A stretch of DNA of 64,000 bases from Sphingopyxis sp. LC81 (GCF_000756375.1 NZ_JNFD01000021.1:248001-312000), one strand, 5' to 3'. Positions 1 to 9,552 are shown, numbered from the stretch's first letter. The notes: generated by a model not told the origin, from the sequence alone. Translations and numbers: made by a program.

Positions 1-1
1 T

Positions 2-712
2 TACATCGCCCTCTTCGCAGTGGGAGGGCTGATCGGCCTCTACCTTGCGCTCGTTGCCAATTCGCGTGGTCCGTTGGTCAGTTTGGTTGCCGCCGTATTA
101 TTCGCGATCGCGGCGTCGAAACTACGCGGAAAATTCGGTCTCATCGCGATAATGCTGTTTGCTGCCGTCGCTTTCGTTCCGATTGTAGGCTTCGTTGACC
201 AACTGGCAGGAACGCAGATTTACGATCGCTTGTTGGGCCAATCGCAGTTTGATGAGGTCAATACCCTGGCACGCATCGACCTTTATGCGTCTGCCTGGGC
301 CCAGTTCATGCGATTTCCTTTAACCGGCTACGGGATGGAAGACCCCGTGTTCGGTGGATATCCGCATAACCTGATAATTGAAGCGTTCATGTCGACCGGA
401 TTGATCGGTGGCTTCCTGCTGTTGAGCGTCATGGCATTGGCGATGTACGTTTGTTATCATATTTTCCGCAATATTCCCCAATTCGGTTGGCTGGCGCTGC
501 TTGTTATACAGCAAGTCGTGTCCATCCAGTTCTCTGGGACAATCGGTCAAGCCACAATCTTGTGGGGCCTGCTGGGAGTGCTGTCGTCGACCTCGGCTTT
601 GGGCGCGTTTCGCGCCCATCAAGCCGGTAATGGCCCGCAGGAAGGCGACGCTGGCTCCGACCGCGGACGCCGCGATATGGGGCGTGCCATCGGCGACGCG
701 ACACCAGCTTAG
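2..712 (+). CDS. O-antigen ligase/polymerase (Wzy/WaaL-like), C-terminal part, 5' end outside window
   Basis: The open frame is already running at base 2, so the true start lies upstream and only the C-terminal ~236 residues are present. What is visible is a multispanning inner-membrane protein: hydrophobic segments near the start, around the LIAIMLFAAVAFVPIVG stretch, and after the central loop. The loop contains LTGYGMEDPVFGGYPHNLIIEAF; a PHN-x-x-x-E loop before a membrane segment is typical of Wzy_C/O-antigen ligase proteins that join or polymerise lipid-linked glycans in the periplasm. The tail after the last segment is hydrophilic. It converges on the aminotransferase (4-bp overlap of 3' ends). 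The context is a polysaccharide locus. Polymerase versus ligase cannot be decided from this fragment. Confidence 0.75.
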   Translation, partial: YIALFAVGGLIGLYLALVANSRGPLVSLVAAVLFAIAASKLRGKFGLIAIMLFAAVAFVPIVGFVDQLAGTQIYDRLLGQSQFDEVNTLARIDLYASAWAQFMRFPLTGYGMEDPVFGGYPHNLIIEAFMSTGLIGGFLLLSVMALAMYVCYHIFRNIPQFGWLALLVIQQVVSIQFSGTIGQATILWGLLGVLSSTSALGAFRAHQAGNGPQEGDAGSDRGRRDMGRAIGDATPA

Positions 713-1887
713 GATGTAATGCTAGCGAGTACCTGCCGCACCGCATCGCACTGAGCCGCGACTTCCGTATCGTCCATCGTAGGGTGGGTTAAGAACATGA
801 TGCTGGTGTCGCCCAACTGACGCGCGACCGACAACGATTGAACAGGGCGCCAGGGCGTGCCGTCAAAAGCCTTCTCCAGATAAGCTTCCGAACAGGATCC
901 GTGCATTATCCCCACTCCGCGTGCAGACATTTCCGCGACGATCCGGTCGCGTGACCAGTCGGCGGGTAAAGCTTCAGGCCGAACATAGCCATAGAAACGG
1001 TAATAGGCGTGAGTGAAGCCGGATGGCGGCATCGGCACTCGAACGAGTTCGGGAAATTCGGCCAGCACATCCGCAAAATGCCGGGCAATAGCGGTGCGCC
1101 GCGCCGTCCAGTCCGCCATGCGCGCCAACTGGATTCGGCCAATCACTGCCTGCATCTCCAGCATGCGCCAGTTTGTGCCAAAGCTTTCGTGAACCCAGCG
1201 GAAGCCTGGAGGATGCTCACGTTCGTAGACCGCTTGCCAGCTTTTCCCATGATCCTTGAACGACCACATCGCCGACCAAAGCGCCTCATCGTCGGTCGTC
1301 ACCATGCCTCCTTCACCGCCCGTCGTCATGATCTTGTCCTGACAGAAGGACCATGCGCCGACATGCCCGATGGAACCGACCGCGCGCGCGCCGACCCGAG
1401 CGCCATGGGCCTGGGCGCAATCCTCGATCACTTTGATCCCGCGCGGTTCAGCAATCGCCATGATGCCGTCCATGTCGCAGGGCCAGCCAGCGAGGTGTAC
1501 GGGAATGATCGCGCGGGTACGGCTGGTCAGGACCGCGGCAATCGTTGTGGGCGAGATATTGCCGCTGTCGCCGTCAACATCAGCGAATATCGGTGTCGCT
1601 CCCGCATTCACGACGCACGAAATGGACGCTATGAATGTGCGTGGAGTAACAATCACTTCATCGCCCGGCCCGATGCCGAGTGCCTTCAGGGCGAGGTCGA
1701 GTGCCAGCGTACCGTTGGCGAGCGCGATCGCCCGTGAGGTTCCGGCCCATGCCGCAAACTCGCGCTCGAATTCGCGGCCCTCTGTGCCCGTCCAATAGTT
1801 GACCTTGCCCGAAGCCAGCGTCGCGGCGACAGCGGCAACTTCTTCCTCGTCATAGCTCGGCCATTTGGCCCTGCTCATCGTCATCAT
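709..1887 (-). CDS. DegT/DnrJ/EryC1/StrS family PLP-dependent sugar aminotransferase
   Basis: 392 aa, normal length for the family. These enzymes transfer an amino group from glutamate to a nucleotide-linked keto-sugar during surface-glycan synthesis. The PLP aspartate sits in IEDCAQAHGA (about D156), and the Schiff-base lysine is K185 in SFCQDKIMTTGGEGG, the usual place for the SFxxxKxxTTGEGG motif. The N-terminal WTGTEGREFEREFAAW and ALANGTLAL motifs also fit. The ATG start has a GGAG six bases upstream. It is the last gene of a minus-strand run (18 bp after the glycosyltransferase). It probably makes an amino-sugar for the same glycan, but the actual sugar cannot be read from sequence. Confidence 0.88.
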   Translation of the reverse strand: MMTMSRAKWPSYDEEEVAAVAATLASGKVNYWTGTEGREFEREFAAWAGTSRAIALANGTLALDLALKALGIGPGDEVIVTPRTFIASISCVVNAGATPIFADVDGDSGNISPTTIAAVLTSRTRAIIPVHLAGWPCDMDGIMAIAEPRGIKVIEDCAQAHGARVGARAVGSIGHVGAWSFCQDKIMTTGGEGGMVTTDDEALWSAMWSFKDHGKSWQAVYEREHPPGFRWVHESFGTNWRMLEMQAVIGRIQLARMADWTARRTAIARHFADVLAEFPELVRVPMPPSGFTHAYYRFYGYVRPEALPADWSRDRIVAEMSARGVGIMHGSCSEAYLEKAFDGTPWRPVQSLSVARQLGDTSIMFLTHPTMDDTEVAAQCDAVRQVLASITS

Positions 1888-1905
1888 TCGCTCCGTATCT
1901 GGCTT

Positions 1906-3111
1906 TCAGCTCTGACCAGCGATCAGTTGCAAGGTTTTTTCGACTGCGCGGTCCATGTCGAAAAATTCATCATAACAGGCGCGGGCACGCCGTCCCATTG
2001 CTTGCCGGCCCTCGCTGCTCATGGCTGCAAGGCGCTCGAGTCCCGCCGCCATCGCGGCGACATCGTCAGGCGCACAGACAATCGCACCGCCCGACCGCAG
2101 CAATATTCCGGCTGCTTCGCCCGCCAACCCGGCGATAATTGGCTTGCCGCAAGCGAGATAGTGCTGCGTCTTCGACGGAATGGTGATCGTATAGAGGGGG
2201 TCGTCCTTCAGATGGACGGCCAATATATCGGCGGCGTCAAAAATCCGGTCCATTCGGTCGCGCGAGACGGGGCCATGAAGGATCAGGTCGCCGTCGGATC
2301 GGTCGGCGGCGCGCCGTGCGAGATGTTCGCGCTCGATGCCGTCGCCGAACAGGTGGAGGCGCAGGGAAGGGGCGGCGCGGCGCGCAATGTCCAACGCGTC
2401 GATCAGGCTGTCAAGCGACTGAGCCTGTCCAAGATTGCCGCCATATACGATGTTGAGGTGGCCCGCGAACCCCGCCGGGATCTCAGGTGATGAGTTTTCC
2501 GCCGCAGGCACATAGGTCGCCCAATTATAGATACGGCTTAGCTTTGCCTCGGGCACTCCTCGCTCGATCAGCCGCGCGCGCATTCCGTCGGATTGGGGCA
2601 CGATATGGTCGGCCTTGCGATAGACGAAGTTGCAGAGCCACCCGAGGACCCGCATGACCCGTCCGTTGGCCATTCCCGACGCGCCGACGCTGTCGGGCCA
2701 CAGATCCTGGATCTCGATAATGAACCTTTGTCTGTAAAGCCGGGTGAACAGAGCAACTGCCAGTCCCGGCGTGATCGGAGGATGATAAACATATATGGCG
2801 TCATATCGGCGCCCGCGGAGCAGGCCAAAAATTAGGACTGACAGAAAGAAGCTCAGATAATTTAATGCGCGCCCGACCGATGACTGGTCGTGAGACGGAT
2901 AGAGAAACAGCCGGTGAACTTTAATCCCGTCCATCGTCTCTTGACGATAAGGGCGGATTTTATGTCCCGTGTAGAGCTTTCCGCCCGGATAGTTAGGAAA
3001 ACCGGTGGCAACCTCAACCTCATGACCTGAAGCGGCGAGCGCTGTGGCGAAATCGATGCCCTTGAATGCCGGTTCGGGCTGAAACCACTGGGTAACATAA
3101 AGGATATGCAT
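1906..3111 (-). CDS. GT4-family glycosyltransferase, WbuB (L-FucNAc transferase)-like
   Basis: 401 aa. The N-terminus MHILYVTQWFQPEPAFKG followed by GHEVEVATGFPNYPGG is characteristic of the WbuB/WcaI branch of GT4 retaining glycosyltransferases. The second Rossmann domain carries IVYGGNLGQAQSL, then HLFGDG, and ends with the donor-site block SKTQHYLACGKPIIAGL (about residues 315-331). WbuB proteins transfer L-FucNAc from UDP-L-FucNAc to an undecaprenyl-linked acceptor on the cytoplasmic face of the membrane. The three genes immediately upstream make exactly that donor, which supports the assignment. 17-bp gap from fnlC, same strand. The acceptor sugar is unknown. Confidence 0.85.
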   Translation of the reverse strand: MHILYVTQWFQPEPAFKGIDFATALAASGHEVEVATGFPNYPGGKLYTGHKIRPYRQETMDGIKVHRLFLYPSHDQSSVGRALNYLSFFLSVLIFGLLRGRRYDAIYVYHPPITPGLAVALFTRLYRQRFIIEIQDLWPDSVGASGMANGRVMRVLGWLCNFVYRKADHIVPQSDGMRARLIERGVPEAKLSRIYNWATYVPAAENSSPEIPAGFAGHLNIVYGGNLGQAQSLDSLIDALDIARRAAPSLRLHLFGDGIEREHLARRAADRSDGDLILHGPVSRDRMDRIFDAADILAVHLKDDPLYTITIPSKTQHYLACGKPIIAGLAGEAAGILLRSGGAIVCAPDDVAAMAAGLERLAAMSSEGRQAMGRRARACYDEFFDMDRAVEKTLQLIAGQS

Positions 3112-3128
3112 TGGGCTCGGCTGCCGGA

Positions 3129-4283
3129 TCAGATATAATCATGCATGCGAATGCCGTCCCACCCGTTCGACAGTCGCGCGGTACCGAGGATCAGCTTGAC
3201 CACGCGCTCCGCGGTGTTGGACACCTGATAGTCATCCGGAATAATGGCCGGCGTTCCTGCCGCTAAACGCGCGGCATGAATCGCCGTCGCAGCCTCGACA
3301 CCATTCACGATCGCATCTTCGTCCATTCCCGTGATGATTATGTTGCCGGTGTCCATCGCTTCAGGGCGCTCGATGGCGTCGCGTGGTGTGATAGCCGGGA
3401 AGTCGAGGACCGAGCTTTCTTCAGCGATCGTACCGCTGTCCGAGATCGCGCAAAATGCTTTCATTTGCAGGTGATTGTAATCGTGAAAGCCAAAGGGCTT
3501 CATATACTGAACGCGCGCATCGAGCGTGATACCGGCCAATGCGTCGAGCCGGTTGCGCGTGCGCGGGTGGGTCGACACGATGACAGGCATGTCATGTTGC
3601 TCGGCCAAGCGATTCAGTGTGCCCGTGAGGGCGGTGAGCCTCTCGCGGCTGTCGACATTTTCCTCACGGTGCATCGAAACGATAAAATACCGTCCCGGCT
3701 GAAGGCCCAGCTGCGAAAGAATGTCAGATTTTTCAATGCGTGGACGATAGTGGTCGAGCACTTCTCGCATCGGCGATCCGGTCAGATAGATACGGCGATG
3801 CTGCATGCCTTCGCTGAGCAGATGACGTCGCGCATGCTCGGTATAGACCAGGTTGAAGTCGCTGATATGGTCGACCATCCGCCGGTTGGTTTCTTCGGGA
3901 ACGTTGCGATCGAAACAACGATTGCCGGCTTCCATATGATATACCGGGATTTTCATCCGACGCGCCATGATGGCTGAAATGGCGCTGTTCGTGTCGCCGA
4001 GAACCAGCAGAGCGTCCGGGCGATCTTCTTTCAGCACCTTTTCGGTTCCGATCAGGATGCCGCCGAGTACCGCACCCAAGCTGCTGGTATCGATGCCGAG
4101 GAAATGATCCGGCTTGCGGACCTCCAGATCGCTGAAGAATATCTCGTTTAATTCATAGTCCCAATTTTGTCCCGTATGGACGATGCGATGATCGGTATAG
4201 GTGTCGAGCATCGCCATTACCCGCGACAAGCGAATAATTTCGGGACGCGTGCCCAGAACGGTCATCACCTTTAGCTTGCTCAT
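3129..4283 (-). CDS. fnlC: UDP-L-talose-type 2-epimerase of UDP-L-FucNAc synthesis (WecB-like, FnlC/WbjD/CapG)
   Basis: 384 aa, similar to non-hydrolysing UDP-GlcNAc 2-epimerases: TGQNWDYELNEIFF near the N-terminus, LVLGDTNSA at about residue 96, and HMEAGNRCFDRNVPEETNRR at about 116-135 with the conserved Glu, Arg and Glu residues. Later SMHREEN and SDSGTIAEESSVL complete the family signature. In the Fnl/Wbj/Cap pathway this enzyme performs the final C-2 epimerisation giving UDP-L-FucNAc. The ATG overlaps the fnlB stop by four bases (ATGA), indicating translational coupling. Sequence alone would also allow WecB, but the fnlA and fnlB neighbours make the FucNAc enzyme much more likely. Confidence 0.88.
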   Translation of the reverse strand: MSKLKVMTVLGTRPEIIRLSRVMAMLDTYTDHRIVHTGQNWDYELNEIFFSDLEVRKPDHFLGIDTSSLGAVLGGILIGTEKVLKEDRPDALLVLGDTNSAISAIMARRMKIPVYHMEAGNRCFDRNVPEETNRRMVDHISDFNLVYTEHARRHLLSEGMQHRRIYLTGSPMREVLDHYRPRIEKSDILSQLGLQPGRYFIVSMHREENVDSRERLTALTGTLNRLAEQHDMPVIVSTHPRTRNRLDALAGITLDARVQYMKPFGFHDYNHLQMKAFCAISDSGTIAEESSVLDFPAITPRDAIERPEAMDTGNIIITGMDEDAIVNGVEAATAIHAARLAAGTPAIIPDDYQVSNTAERVVKLILGTARLSNGWDGIRMHDYI

Positions 4284-5428
4284 GTGGACTTCTCTATGAC
4301 GGGGTCTGCAAATGTATCGGGATTGGTCGGGTCGAACAGGCGATGCGCCCAGAAAAACGTTACGACATCGCCGGTGCCGGTGTTTTCGATATGATGGGTG
4401 TGGAGCGGCGGCATGTCGATTGCGACCGGTTCATCACCCGACACGTTGAAACTGTGAACGGTGTCGGTCAGCACCTTGCGAATGCGGATGGTCGCACTCC
4501 CCGAAACCACCAGGAAACGTTCGATCAAATCGGTATGGAAATGGTCGCCGCGGCGCTGCCCGGGCAGGGTTGTCGAAAGGAAGGTTTGCGATCCCGCGAG
4601 CGATTTTGACGATTCGAACAATCCGCCCCGAGCGTCGCTGTTGAGCTTCAGCTGCATCGGATAATGATGCGGATAGCCGCCAGTTCGATAGCTATTGAAC
4701 AGGGCAAGGTCGAACGGGTCGGTGAGGTCGGGAAAAATATTTGACTGATAAGCGTTGTGAAAGGCAATCAACTTTTCGTACAGCGCCGTTACCGCCATGT
4801 CGCGGCCTGCGGGCTTAACCGTCTCCGAGCGTCTTGCTAGCCCGTGACTGATCGCGATGCTAGCTGCTTGACCGGCGTGGAGCAGTGAAACCTTTCCTTC
4901 AGGATTAATGCTGGGCTCGTCTCCGCGCCATATCTGTTCGATCAGCGTGGCCGTGACATTGTTATAGAATGGCCGGGCGCATTCGCCGAAAATATGCGGC
5001 AGGATAAGGTTTGTGAAACCCGATGCTGCGCGTTCCAATATCTCCGCGGCGCCGCGCTTCGAGCGTCCATAGGGCGTATCATATTCGGCGTGCGTACTAT
5101 TCGCATAGACGACTTGCGGCTTTGCGTCAGTCCGCAGGATGCTCTTCGCAAGCTGTCGCGCGATTGCCGGGTTGGCTGCCTCAACCTCGGTTTCGTCACC
5201 GCGGTTCACGCCCGCAAAATGCAGGATGACTTCGGCTCCCGATATTGCTGCGTCGCGTTTCGTGTCGTCGCCAAAGACCTCATGGGTCAGCAAAGACAGA
5301 TCATAGGGCTCAGGCTCGCTCCGGTAACGGGCCATGCAGTTGGCGGCGTGAAGCCTCGCCGCTGCGTGCCATCCGAGGAGGCCCGCAGCGCCAGTTACAA
5401 CGATTTTTCGGCCCGTCACCGTGCCCAT
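4280..5428 (-). CDS. fnlB: Bifunctional epimerase/reductase of UDP-L-FucNAc synthesis (FnlB/WbjC/CapF)
   Basis: 382 aa in two parts. Residues ~8-245 form an SDR/Rossmann domain beginning VVTGAAGLLGWHAAARL. Residues ~260-380 form a cupin with GDHFHTDLIERFLVVSG and PPLHTHHIENTG, the His/Glu metal-ligand pattern of CapF. In this family the cupin performs C-3 epimerisation and the SDR domain reduces C-4 with NADPH, giving UDP-2-acetamido-2,6-dideoxy-L-talose. The start overlaps the 3' end of fnlA by 13 bp and the stop overlaps fnlC by 4 bp, so the three genes form one tight operon. I see no sign of degeneration. Confidence 0.92.
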   Translation of the reverse strand: MGTVTGRKIVVTGAAGLLGWHAAARLHAANCMARYRSEPEPYDLSLLTHEVFGDDTKRDAAISGAEVILHFAGVNRGDETEVEAANPAIARQLAKSILRTDAKPQVVYANSTHAEYDTPYGRSKRGAAEILERAASGFTNLILPHIFGECARPFYNNVTATLIEQIWRGDEPSINPEGKVSLLHAGQAASIAISHGLARRSETVKPAGRDMAVTALYEKLIAFHNAYQSNIFPDLTDPFDLALFNSYRTGGYPHHYPMQLKLNSDARGGLFESSKSLAGSQTFLSTTLPGQRRGDHFHTDLIERFLVVSGSATIRIRKVLTDTVHSFNVSGDEPVAIDMPPLHTHHIENTGTGDVVTFFWAHRLFDPTNPDTFADPVIEKST

Positions 5429-6444
5429 GAATCGAGTTCGCTTCGGATCTCAGCGAGCGTCAGAAGTAGCTGCTTGACGCCTTCAACGTCCAGCCGCTCG
5501 GCATTATGCGAATGAAAATCCTCCAACTGCGGGCTCAAGTCATCACCCTCGCTGAAATAAGCTGAATAGTTGAGGTCGCGGCTATCAAGCTGGATACGCC
5601 AATAGTCTCCCAGATCCTCGGCGGTCGACAGCTCCTGGGCGCTTGCCAGTGTTTCGGCTAGCTTTTCCGCGTGGCGCCATCCGATGACCTGTACGGGATG
5701 ATCGGGAACCCCGAACAGATCCTTCAGCGCCGCTATCAGATCGGCGATCGTCGCCGCCGGTGCCTTGCGGATGAACAGATCGCCCTGACGCGCGTTGGCA
5801 AAAGCAAAGCGAACCAGTTCCACGCTGTCGCGCAGCGGCATCAGGAAACGCGTCATCTCGGGTTCGGTGACGGTGATCGGGCGTCCAGCCTTGATCTGCG
5901 CTATGAACAACGGGATTACGGAACCGCGCGAATACATGACGTTGCCATAGCGAACGCAACTGATCGTCGTCGCGGCGTCGGTCCCGACCTCGCGCGCCGC
6001 AGCATGCGCCAGCTTTTCCATCATCGCCTTCGATATCCCCATGGCATTGATCGGATGAACCGCCTTGTCAGTGGAGAGGCACACCAAGCTTTCAACCTGA
6101 TTCTCGATCGCCGAGCGAATGACATTTTCCGAACCGAGAACGTTCGTCCGAACAGCTTCAAGCGGGAAGAATTCGCACGATGGCACCTGTTTCAGCGCGG
6201 CGGCGTGAAAGATTGCGCCAACGCCTTTAACGGCGCGGTCGACGCTGGTGCGGTCGCGAATGTCGCCAATGAAGAAGCGAACACGGGGGTCGCGCAATTC
6301 GTTGCGCAGAGCATCCTGCTTTTCTTCGTCGCGGCTAAGAACCCGAATTTCGCGCTCGCTGGAGTGAAGCAGTTCGCGCAGAATCGTCTTGCCGAAGGAC
6401 CCGGTGCCACCGGTAATCAGGAGCGGGCTGTCGCCTTGGGGCAA
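5416..6444 (-). CDS. fnlA: UDP-GlcNAc 4,6-dehydratase/5-epimerase (FnlA/WbjB/CapE)
   Basis: 342 aa with my start. An extended SDR enzyme with LLITGGTGSFGKTIL (NAD-binding glycine motif), HAAALKQVPSCEF, SIDKAV-type LSTDKAVHPINAMG (the Met-Lys active-site region of the 4,6-dehydratase/5-epimerase subfamily) and RYGNVMYSRGSVIPLF. It starts the UDP-L-FucNAc pathway from UDP-GlcNAc. The frame extends upstream to a TTG at 6534. I prefer TTG 6444 because an AAGGAG site (6454-6459) lies nine bases upstream and the length then matches the usual ~342-344 aa; the upstream stretch has no family similarity. First gene of a minus-strand polysaccharide operon. Confidence 0.9.
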   Translation of the reverse strand: MPQGDSPLLITGGTGSFGKTILRELLHSSEREIRVLSRDEEKQDALRNELRDPRVRFFIGDIRDRTSVDRAVKGVGAIFHAAALKQVPSCEFFPLEAVRTNVLGSENVIRSAIENQVESLVCLSTDKAVHPINAMGISKAMMEKLAHAAAREVGTDAATTISCVRYGNVMYSRGSVIPLFIAQIKAGRPITVTEPEMTRFLMPLRDSVELVRFAFANARQGDLFIRKAPAATIADLIAALKDLFGVPDHPVQVIGWRHAEKLAETLASAQELSTAEDLGDYWRIQLDSRDLNYSAYFSEGDDLSPQLEDFHSHNAERLDVEGVKQLLLTLAEIRSELDSWAR

Positions 6445-6815
6445 TGATATGGACTCCTTCGGTGTATGTTGCGCGGGCAAATTATGGGACAAGTGAGGCC
6501 CTTTAGCGCGACTGCGAAAACAGGCTACCCCCAATTTCGCCTTGTGTCGCTTAAATCATTTCACTCGGGAGCGGCGTCCGGAAGATGTTAATATCAGAAA
6601 TAATTACGAATTTTACGAAATATATTGCCTGAGAGGTCCTGTGTCGAGTGCCGTGCGCTATCTGCCGCCGCGTAGTTTATCGTTTTTGTCCATTGGCGCG
6701 GAATGGCGTCGAAATCTTCGCGCTGCTAGAATGAAACACGAGCCAGATGGTGAGCGGGCTTGGCTTCGAGCTCCCAGCCCCTTGCGTTCATGACGTCAAC
6801 GCTAGAATAGGGCGT
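6445..6815. other. Divergent intergenic region between fnlA and selO
   Basis: About 370 bp with no convincing gene; short open frames here lack coding character. The stretch 6580-6640 is strikingly AT-rich (runs such as TAATTACGAATTTTACG) in an otherwise GC-rich window, a plausible promoter zone for the leftward polysaccharide operon. No operator motif could be named with confidence. The AAGGAG ribosome-binding site of fnlA is at 6454-6459 on the minus strand. Confidence 0.4.
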
Positions 6816-8279
6816 ATGAATTTCGCATTCGACAACGGCTTTCACGATTCCATGGAGGGGTTTTACGCGCCCGCAGAGGCGACGAAGCCTTCCACGCCCA
6901 AACTCCTGATCTTCAATCACACGCTGGCCAGGCGGCTCGGCATCGCGGCCGCCGGAACAACTGACGATCAGCTTGCGCGCATCTTTTCGGGCGATGAGAC
7001 ACCCGAGGGCGCCAAGCCGCTTGCATTTGCCTACGCCGGTCATCAGTTCGGGCATTTTTCGCCGCAGCTTGGCGACGGCCGTGCCCTGCTTCTGGGCGAA
7101 ATCGTCGCCCCCGACGGTGCGCGCTTCGACGTGCAGCTGAAAGGATCCGGGCCGACCGCCTTTTCGCGCAATGGCGACGGCAAGGCCGCGATCGGCCCGG
7201 TGCTGCGCGAATTTCTGGTTTCGGAAGCGATGGCCGCGATGGGCGTTCCGACGACGCGTGCGCTCGCCGCCGTTGCGACGGGGGACCGCGTACAGCGCGA
7301 GCGCGCGCATCCCGGCGCGGTGCTGACGCGCATCGCGAGCAGCCACATCCGCGTCGGCACCTTCCAGTTTTTTGCTGCGCATTTCGGCGCCGATCACGTC
7401 GTCCAGCTCGCCGATTACAGCATTCGCCGCCATTTCCCCGACCTGGCCGAATCCGCCAATCCGTCGCTCGCGCTGCTTGATCGCGTCATCGGCCTGCAAT
7501 GCGAACTGGTCGCGCAGTGGCTTGGCGTCGGCTTCATCCACGGCGTGATGAACACCGACAATGTCGCGATCAGTGGCGAGACGATCGACTATGGGCCGTG
7601 CGCCTTCATGGATCGCTTTGCGGTGAACACGGTGTTCAGTTCGATCGACGCTAACGGCCGCTATGCCTATGGCCGCCAGCCGCAGATATTGCACTGGAAC
7701 ATGGCGCGCTTTGCCGAGGCCTTGCTGCCCGCGATCCACCGGGTGTCGCCCGCCGATGTCGACGCGGCAAAGGCACTGGTCGATGCGATTCCCGTCCGTT
7801 TTCGCGCGATATGGCACACGCGGGTTCGCGAAAAACTGGGGCTGGGTGGTGATGGCGTCGACGACGGCGAGTTGATCGACACGCTCTTCGACGAACTCGA
7901 AGAACAGGAGGTGGATTTCACCTCCTTCTTCCGGGCGCTCGCGATGCTGCTGCGCGGCGATGGCGCGATGCTCGAAAGCCTACTTCCCGCCCCCGACGCG
8001 ATGGCGCCGTGGATCGCCCTGTGGTGGGAGCGGATCGCGCATGGGGCGACCGGGCCGCTGGAACATGCCGCCGCGATGGACGCGGTCAACCCGCTCTACA
8101 TCCCGCGCAATCATCTGGTCGAAGCGGCGCTGGACGCCGCCGAGGCGGGCGATATTGCGCCGTGGCTCGAACTGCTCGAGGTCGTGCGCGACCCCTATAC
8201 CCTTCGTCCGGGGCACGAACGGTTTGCCGCGCCGGCCCCGGCCGACGCCGGCCCGTACAAGACCTTCTGCGGCACCTGA
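6816..8279 (+). CDS. selO: Protein adenylyltransferase SelO (YdiU family)
   Basis: 487 aa from the ATG at 6816. The frame continues upstream to ATG 6747, but the extra 23 residues resemble no SelO. This pseudokinase-fold enzyme transfers AMP from ATP to Ser/Thr/Tyr of target proteins and is tied to redox stress. Visible signatures: YAGHQFGHFSPQLGDGRA, the basic ATP-binding stretch FDVQLKGSGPTAFSRNGDGKA, LREFLVSEAMAAMGVPTTRAL, and the catalytic/metal region GFIHGVMNTDNVAISGETIDYGP. The protein ends in TFCGT; its Cys is in the place of the C-terminal selenocysteine of eukaryotic SelO. It stands alone, codirectional with ugd 70 bp downstream. Confidence 0.95.
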   Translation: MNFAFDNGFHDSMEGFYAPAEATKPSTPKLLIFNHTLARRLGIAAAGTTDDQLARIFSGDETPEGAKPLAFAYAGHQFGHFSPQLGDGRALLLGEIVAPDGARFDVQLKGSGPTAFSRNGDGKAAIGPVLREFLVSEAMAAMGVPTTRALAAVATGDRVQRERAHPGAVLTRIASSHIRVGTFQFFAAHFGADHVVQLADYSIRRHFPDLAESANPSLALLDRVIGLQCELVAQWLGVGFIHGVMNTDNVAISGETIDYGPCAFMDRFAVNTVFSSIDANGRYAYGRQPQILHWNMARFAEALLPAIHRVSPADVDAAKALVDAIPVRFRAIWHTRVREKLGLGGDGVDDGELIDTLFDELEEQEVDFTSFFRALAMLLRGDGAMLESLLPAPDAMAPWIALWWERIAHGATGPLEHAAAMDAVNPLYIPRNHLVEAALDAAEAGDIAPWLELLEVVRDPYTLRPGHERFAAPAPADAGPYKTFCGT

Positions 8280-8349
8280 CGCCGGCCACGGTTGAGCCGC
8301 TGCGCCGCAATTGCTAGGGACGGCGCCACATCGATCAGAGGATAAGTCA

Positions 8350-9552
8350 TTGCCCCCAGCAAATGTGCCGCAGGCGCCGTCCGTCAAAATCACAGTCGTC
8401 GGCACGGGCTATGTCGGTATTTCCAACGCCGTTTTGCTGGCGCAGCGCAACGAAGTGATCGCGCTCGACATCGATGCGCGCAAGGTCGAGCAGATCAATG
8501 CGAAGCAATCGCCGATCGCCGATCCGGAGATCGAGGATTATCTCGCGAACAAGCCGCTGAACCTGATCGCGACGACCGACCGCGATGCCGCCTATTCGGG
8601 TGCGGCCTTCGTCATCGTTGCGACGCCGACCGACTATGATCCCGACACCAATTATTTTAACACGCGGACGGTCGAAAGCGTGATCGCCGATGCGCTGGTG
8701 AAGGCGCCGGGCGCGCTGATCATCGTCAAATCGACCGTGCCGGTGGGCTTCACCGAGCGGATGCGCGCCGAGCATGGCAGCGACACGATCGTCTTTTCGC
8801 CCGAATTCCTGCGCGAGGGGCGCGCGCTCTACGACAATCTCCATCCCTCGCGCATCATCGTCGGCAACACGCATCCGCGCGCGGCGGAATTCGCGCGCCT
8901 GTTGCTCGAAGGGTCGCTCAAGCCCGATGCGGCGATATTGCAGACGGGCAATACCGAGGCCGAGGCGATCAAGCTGTTCGCCAACACCTACCTTGCGATG
9001 CGCGTCGCCTTCTTCAACGAGCTCGATACCTATGCCGCCTCGCACGGCGTGGACTCGCGCCAGGTGATCGAGGGGGTGTGCCTCGACCCCCGTATCGGGC
9101 AATTCTACAACAACCCATCCTTTGGCTATGGCGGCTATTGCCTGCCCAAGGACACCAAGCAGATGCTCGCCAACTATCAGGAAGTGCCGCAGAATCTGAT
9201 CCAGGCGATCGTGTCGTCGAACACGACGCGCAAGGATTTCATCGCGTCCGAAGTCATCAAGCGAGCCCCACGCGTCGTCGGCATCCACCGCCTCGCGATG
9301 AAGGCGGGATCGGACAATTTTCGCGCCAGCAGCATATTGGGCGTGATGAAGCGCGTGAAGGCCAAGGGCATCGAGGTGATCGTCTATGAACCTCTGGTCG
9401 AGGAGGATCGCCTGTTCAACTCGCGCGTGATTCGCGACCTTGCCGCATTCAAGGCCGAAGCCGACGTCATCATCGCGAACCGCGTGACCGACGACCTCGC
9501 CGATGTCGCGGACAAGGTTTACAGCCGCGACCTGTTCGGCGCCGATTCCTGA
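8350..9552 (+). CDS. ugd: UDP-glucose 6-dehydrogenase
   Basis: 400 aa. Oxidises UDP-glucose to UDP-glucuronate with two NAD+. The N-terminal Rossmann motif is [56 protein letters not shown] and the thiol-catalyst loop [18 protein letters not shown] follow in the family order, the Cys of GGYCLPKD being the nucleophile. The frame reaches back to TTG 8311. I choose TTG 8350 because AGAGGA at 8337-8342 lies seven bases ahead and the first residues then lead directly into the Rossmann strand. The product can feed the UDP-glucuronate 4-epimerase encoded at 27.6 kb and surface-glycan synthesis. Confidence 0.92.
   Translation: MPPANVPQAPSVKITVVGTGYVGISNAVLLAQRNEVIALDIDARKVEQINAKQSPIADPEIEDYLANKPLNLIATTDRDAAYSGAAFVIVATPTDYDPDTNYFNTRTVESVIADALVKAPGALIIVKSTVPVGFTERMRAEHGSDTIVFSPEFLREGRALYDNLHPSRIIVGNTHPRAAEFARLLLEGSLKPDAAILQTGNTEAEAIKLFANTYLAMRVAFFNELDTYAASHGVDSRQVIEGVCLDPRIGQFYNNPSFGYGGYCLPKDTKQMLANYQEVPQNLIQAIVSSNTTRKDFIASEVIKRAPRVVGIHRLAMKAGSDNFRASSILGVMKRVKAKGIEVIVYEPLVEEDRLFNSRVIRDLAAFKAEADVIIANRVTDDLADVADKVYSRDLFGADS

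Noticed and set aside
6726..7817. 363-codon minus-strand frame under selO
   Set aside because: No homology-like motifs; selO motifs on the other strand are unambiguous.
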